From Chloroflexota bacterium (GTDB taxonomy: Bacteria > Chloroflexota > UBA6077), in contig JAJZQR010000309.1 of the NCBI GenBank assembly GCA_021806765.1, positions 1 through 6,493 on the forward strand: a stretch of DNA of 6,493 nt. Reading direction: 5' to 3'. This document shows, piece by piece, positions 5,154-6,493 of the stretch (position 1 is the first letter of the stretch; each line of letters opens with the position of its first letter). The notes beneath the pieces are model-generated. The model saw only the letters and a program-made list of their open reading frames with translations, was not told the DNA's origin and searched no databases. A program made the translations under genes and the position numbers.

Positions 5154-6283
5154 GAGATGCATTGGCCGAGCGGCTTCTGGCGAAGGTCATGAGTTGGTCG
5201 CCGGAGGACATAGCACGAGAGCGCCCAGCCCTCCAGGCAATGGCTTCGTACAAGTATGATGAGTACCGGCAGTTCTCCCCTGGGATGAGATACGTGGAAA
5301 GCCTTGCCCTGTGGCTCAGCCAATTCAGGTCGGCGGAGGAGAGGGCGACAGCATACGAGTTTTCCAAACGGCGGCTGGTGTTCTGCTCCTCGGCGGAAAT
5401 GTACCACCTTGTGAGCATCGCCTATCCTGACCATATTAGGCCCCTGCTCCTGCGGAAGGTGGCCATCGATATGGGCCTCAATGAACGGCATGTCTCCAGG
5501 GTTGCGTCGAGTGTAGCGTTTAGGGTGCGACAGAGGCAGTGCCTGTTCCTCGGCTTGAGTGACGGAGCTCGTATCGATGCGTTCCGGAGGTACAACCAAG
5601 GCAGCCTGAGTCACGAGCAGATTTGGCAGACCTACGAGGTGTCGGATGAGGGTGCCAAGAGTCTGCTGAAGGAGCTGCGCGGGGATGTAACAGCACTGTT
5701 CGAGGGAGACCCGCCGGAAGATGCGCTGAAGTTCCGTACGGTAGTCCTTCTTGATGATTTCTCCGGGAGCGGGGTCAGCTACCTGCGTGGAGGAGAGAAT
5801 GGAGAGTTCAAAGGCAAGATAGCCAAGTTCAAGCATGCTGTTGCTACCGACGGAAGCGCTGTGTCGAAGCTAGTGGATATCAAGGGCGCCGAGATCCTGG
5901 TTGTCCTCTATATGGCAACAGAGCAGGCACGATCGTGGCTGGAGACTATGTCGCGTCAGCTATGGGAACCTCACGGAGCTGAAGCACATGTCGTTGTCGT
6001 GTACCCACTAGGCCGTGACATCTGCATCAAGCGGGACGACGGCAGTGCCATTTGCCAACTCGTTGACGCCTACTACGATCCCAGCCTGTATGACGAACAT
6101 CTGCGTCAGGGAGGGACACTGGATGCGAAGTACGGTTTCGCGGACTGCGGTCTGCCGCTGGTCCTGAGCCACAACACTCCCAACAACTCCATCTCGCTTC
6201 TTTGGTCCTATGAGGGTAGAAAGGTCCGGGGCCTGTTCCCGCGAGTTCAGCGTCATAAGGGGACCGATGAGGGAGCCTCGTAA
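5150..6283 (+). CDS. Phosphoribosyltransferase-like protein (resembles PRTase-CE)
   Basis: 377 residues. VVLLDDFSGSGVSYL (198-212) is a classical type I phosphoribosyltransferase PRPP loop: a hydrophobic strand, two acidic residues (D202, D203) and a Ser/Gly-rich loop. It follows a helical N-terminal region of about 180 residues with conserved-looking blocks FSPGMRYVESLALWL (42-56), YPDHIRPLLLRKVA (92-105) and LFLGLSDGARIDAFRR (132-147). After the loop come Rossmann-like strands (ILVVLYMATEQA, AHVVVVYPLG) and a C-terminal signature, YGFADCG, then HNTPNNSISLLW (341-352) and LFPR (362-365). This order matches a family I recall as 'PRTase-CE' from conflict-system surveys; that name is from memory. 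It probably transfers or hydrolyses phosphoribosyl groups, with the acceptor unknown. ATG 5150 overlaps the previous stop (ATGA). The nearest GGGGA (5135-5139) is rather far, so translation probably depends on coupling. Its last 17 bases overlap the ATPase gene. Confidence 0.72.
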   Translation: MRDALAERLLAKVMSWSPEDIARERPALQAMASYKYDEYRQFSPGMRYVESLALWLSQFRSAEERATAYEFSKRRLVFCSSAEMYHLVSIAYPDHIRPLLLRKVAIDMGLNERHVSRVASSVAFRVRQRQCLFLGLSDGARIDAFRRYNQGSLSHEQIWQTYEVSDEGAKSLLKELRGDVTALFEGDPPEDALKFRTVVLLDDFSGSGVSYLRGGENGEFKGKIAKFKHAVATDGSAVSKLVDIKGAEILVVLYMATEQARSWLETMSRQLWEPHGAEAHVVVVYPLGRDICIKRDDGSAICQLVDAYYDPSLYDEHLRQGGTLDAKYGFADCGLPLVLSHNTPNNSISLLWSYEGRKVRGLFPRVQRHKGTDEGAS

Positions 6284-6493
6284 CCCGTTTCACCTGCGCG
6301 CTTCGGAGAATATTGAGTCCGATGCTACGCTCCTAAGGCTCTACACTCCGCTAATGCTGGATGGTCGTGCCATGGAGCATCCCTGGGATAGGGTTCAGAT
6401 CATTCGTAGTGCACCTGGCGGGGGCAAGACATCGCTCATGCGCCTCTTCACTCCTAATGTACTGCTCACGCTTCATGCTTATCAGGCGAGCGA
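6267..6493 (+). CDS. ORC/CDC6-like P-loop ATPase, N-terminal part (cut by window end)
   Basis: 75 codons are present before the window ends, with no stop. NPFHLRASENIESDATLL (6-23) is followed by WDRVQIIRSAPGGGKTS (40-56), a strand leading into a Walker A loop with K54 and T55; the usual first Gly is Ser48. The opening 'NPF' block just before an early P-loop matches the ORC/CDC6-like ATPases that I recall next to PRTase-CE genes; helical AAA+ and winged-helix parts would be expected downstream but cannot be seen. The probable role is ATP-dependent sensing or switching, perhaps on nucleic acid (inference). ATG 6267 has AGGGGA at 6258-6263 and overlaps the preceding gene by 17 bases, so it belongs to the same operon. 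Walker B, sensor and effector parts lie outside the window. Confidence 0.65.
   Translation, partial: MREPRNPFHLRASENIESDATLLRLYTPLMLDGRAMEHPWDRVQIIRSAPGGGKTSLMRLFTPNVLLTLHAYQAS

Noticed and set aside
4578..5836. Long open frames on the minus strand (4578-5162, 4873-5418, 5054-5836)
   Set aside because: They lie antisense to genes with clear family motifs, show no recognisable domains, and arise from the base composition of the coding strand.

Overview
The window comes from a GC-rich bacterial chromosome. A conserved housekeeping gene is followed by what looks like a genomic island inserted at, or grown out from, its 3' end. The rRNA methyltransferase uses codons ending almost entirely in G or C. 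From about position 1460 on, and most clearly after 2530, A/T-ending codons become common, which suggests a different origin for that DNA. The phylum cannot be fixed from the sequence; a GC-rich lineage such as Chloroflexota, Actinomycetota or a GC-rich Firmicute would fit.

Layout. Positions 1-108 hold the probable tail of an unrecognised gene. Positions 173-1456 encode a complete TRAM-domain, 4Fe-4S, SAM-dependent uracil-C5 RNA methyltransferase (RlmD/RumA type). Its last 19 bases (1436-1454) recur exactly at 2280-2298. Between the two copies lies a compact toxin-antitoxin pair: an RHH-like antitoxin (1534-1797) and an overlapping PIN-domain toxin (1784-2209), with a plausible extended -10 promoter and an inverted-repeat operator in front. 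The repeat looks like an attachment-site duplication, i.e. integration at the 3' end of a conserved gene. About 320 bases without a gene (2210-2532) separate the pair from the next operon.

From 2533 to the end of the window runs a tightly packed four-gene operon on the + strand. Two junctions are ATGA stop/start overlaps and the third is a 17-base overlap. It encodes (1) a double-SIS phosphosugar-isomerase-like domain fused to a C2-capped HAD phosphatase, (2) a dUTPase/dCTP-deaminase-fold protein that lacks the deaminase catalytic Glu and ends in a single membrane helix, (3) a phosphoribosyltransferase-like protein with a clear PRPP loop and a long helical N-terminus, and (4) the N-terminus of a P-loop ATPase (ORC/CDC6-like), cut by the window edge. 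The pairing of the last two resembles 'PRTase-CE' plus 'ORC-CDC6' conflict-system families that I recall from computational surveys. I know of no experimental description of the whole four-gene set. My reading is an uncharacterised defence or stress system that combines sugar-phosphate/PRPP chemistry, a membrane-tethered nucleotide-binding protein and an ATPase switch. That function is inference; the domain calls rest on visible motifs.
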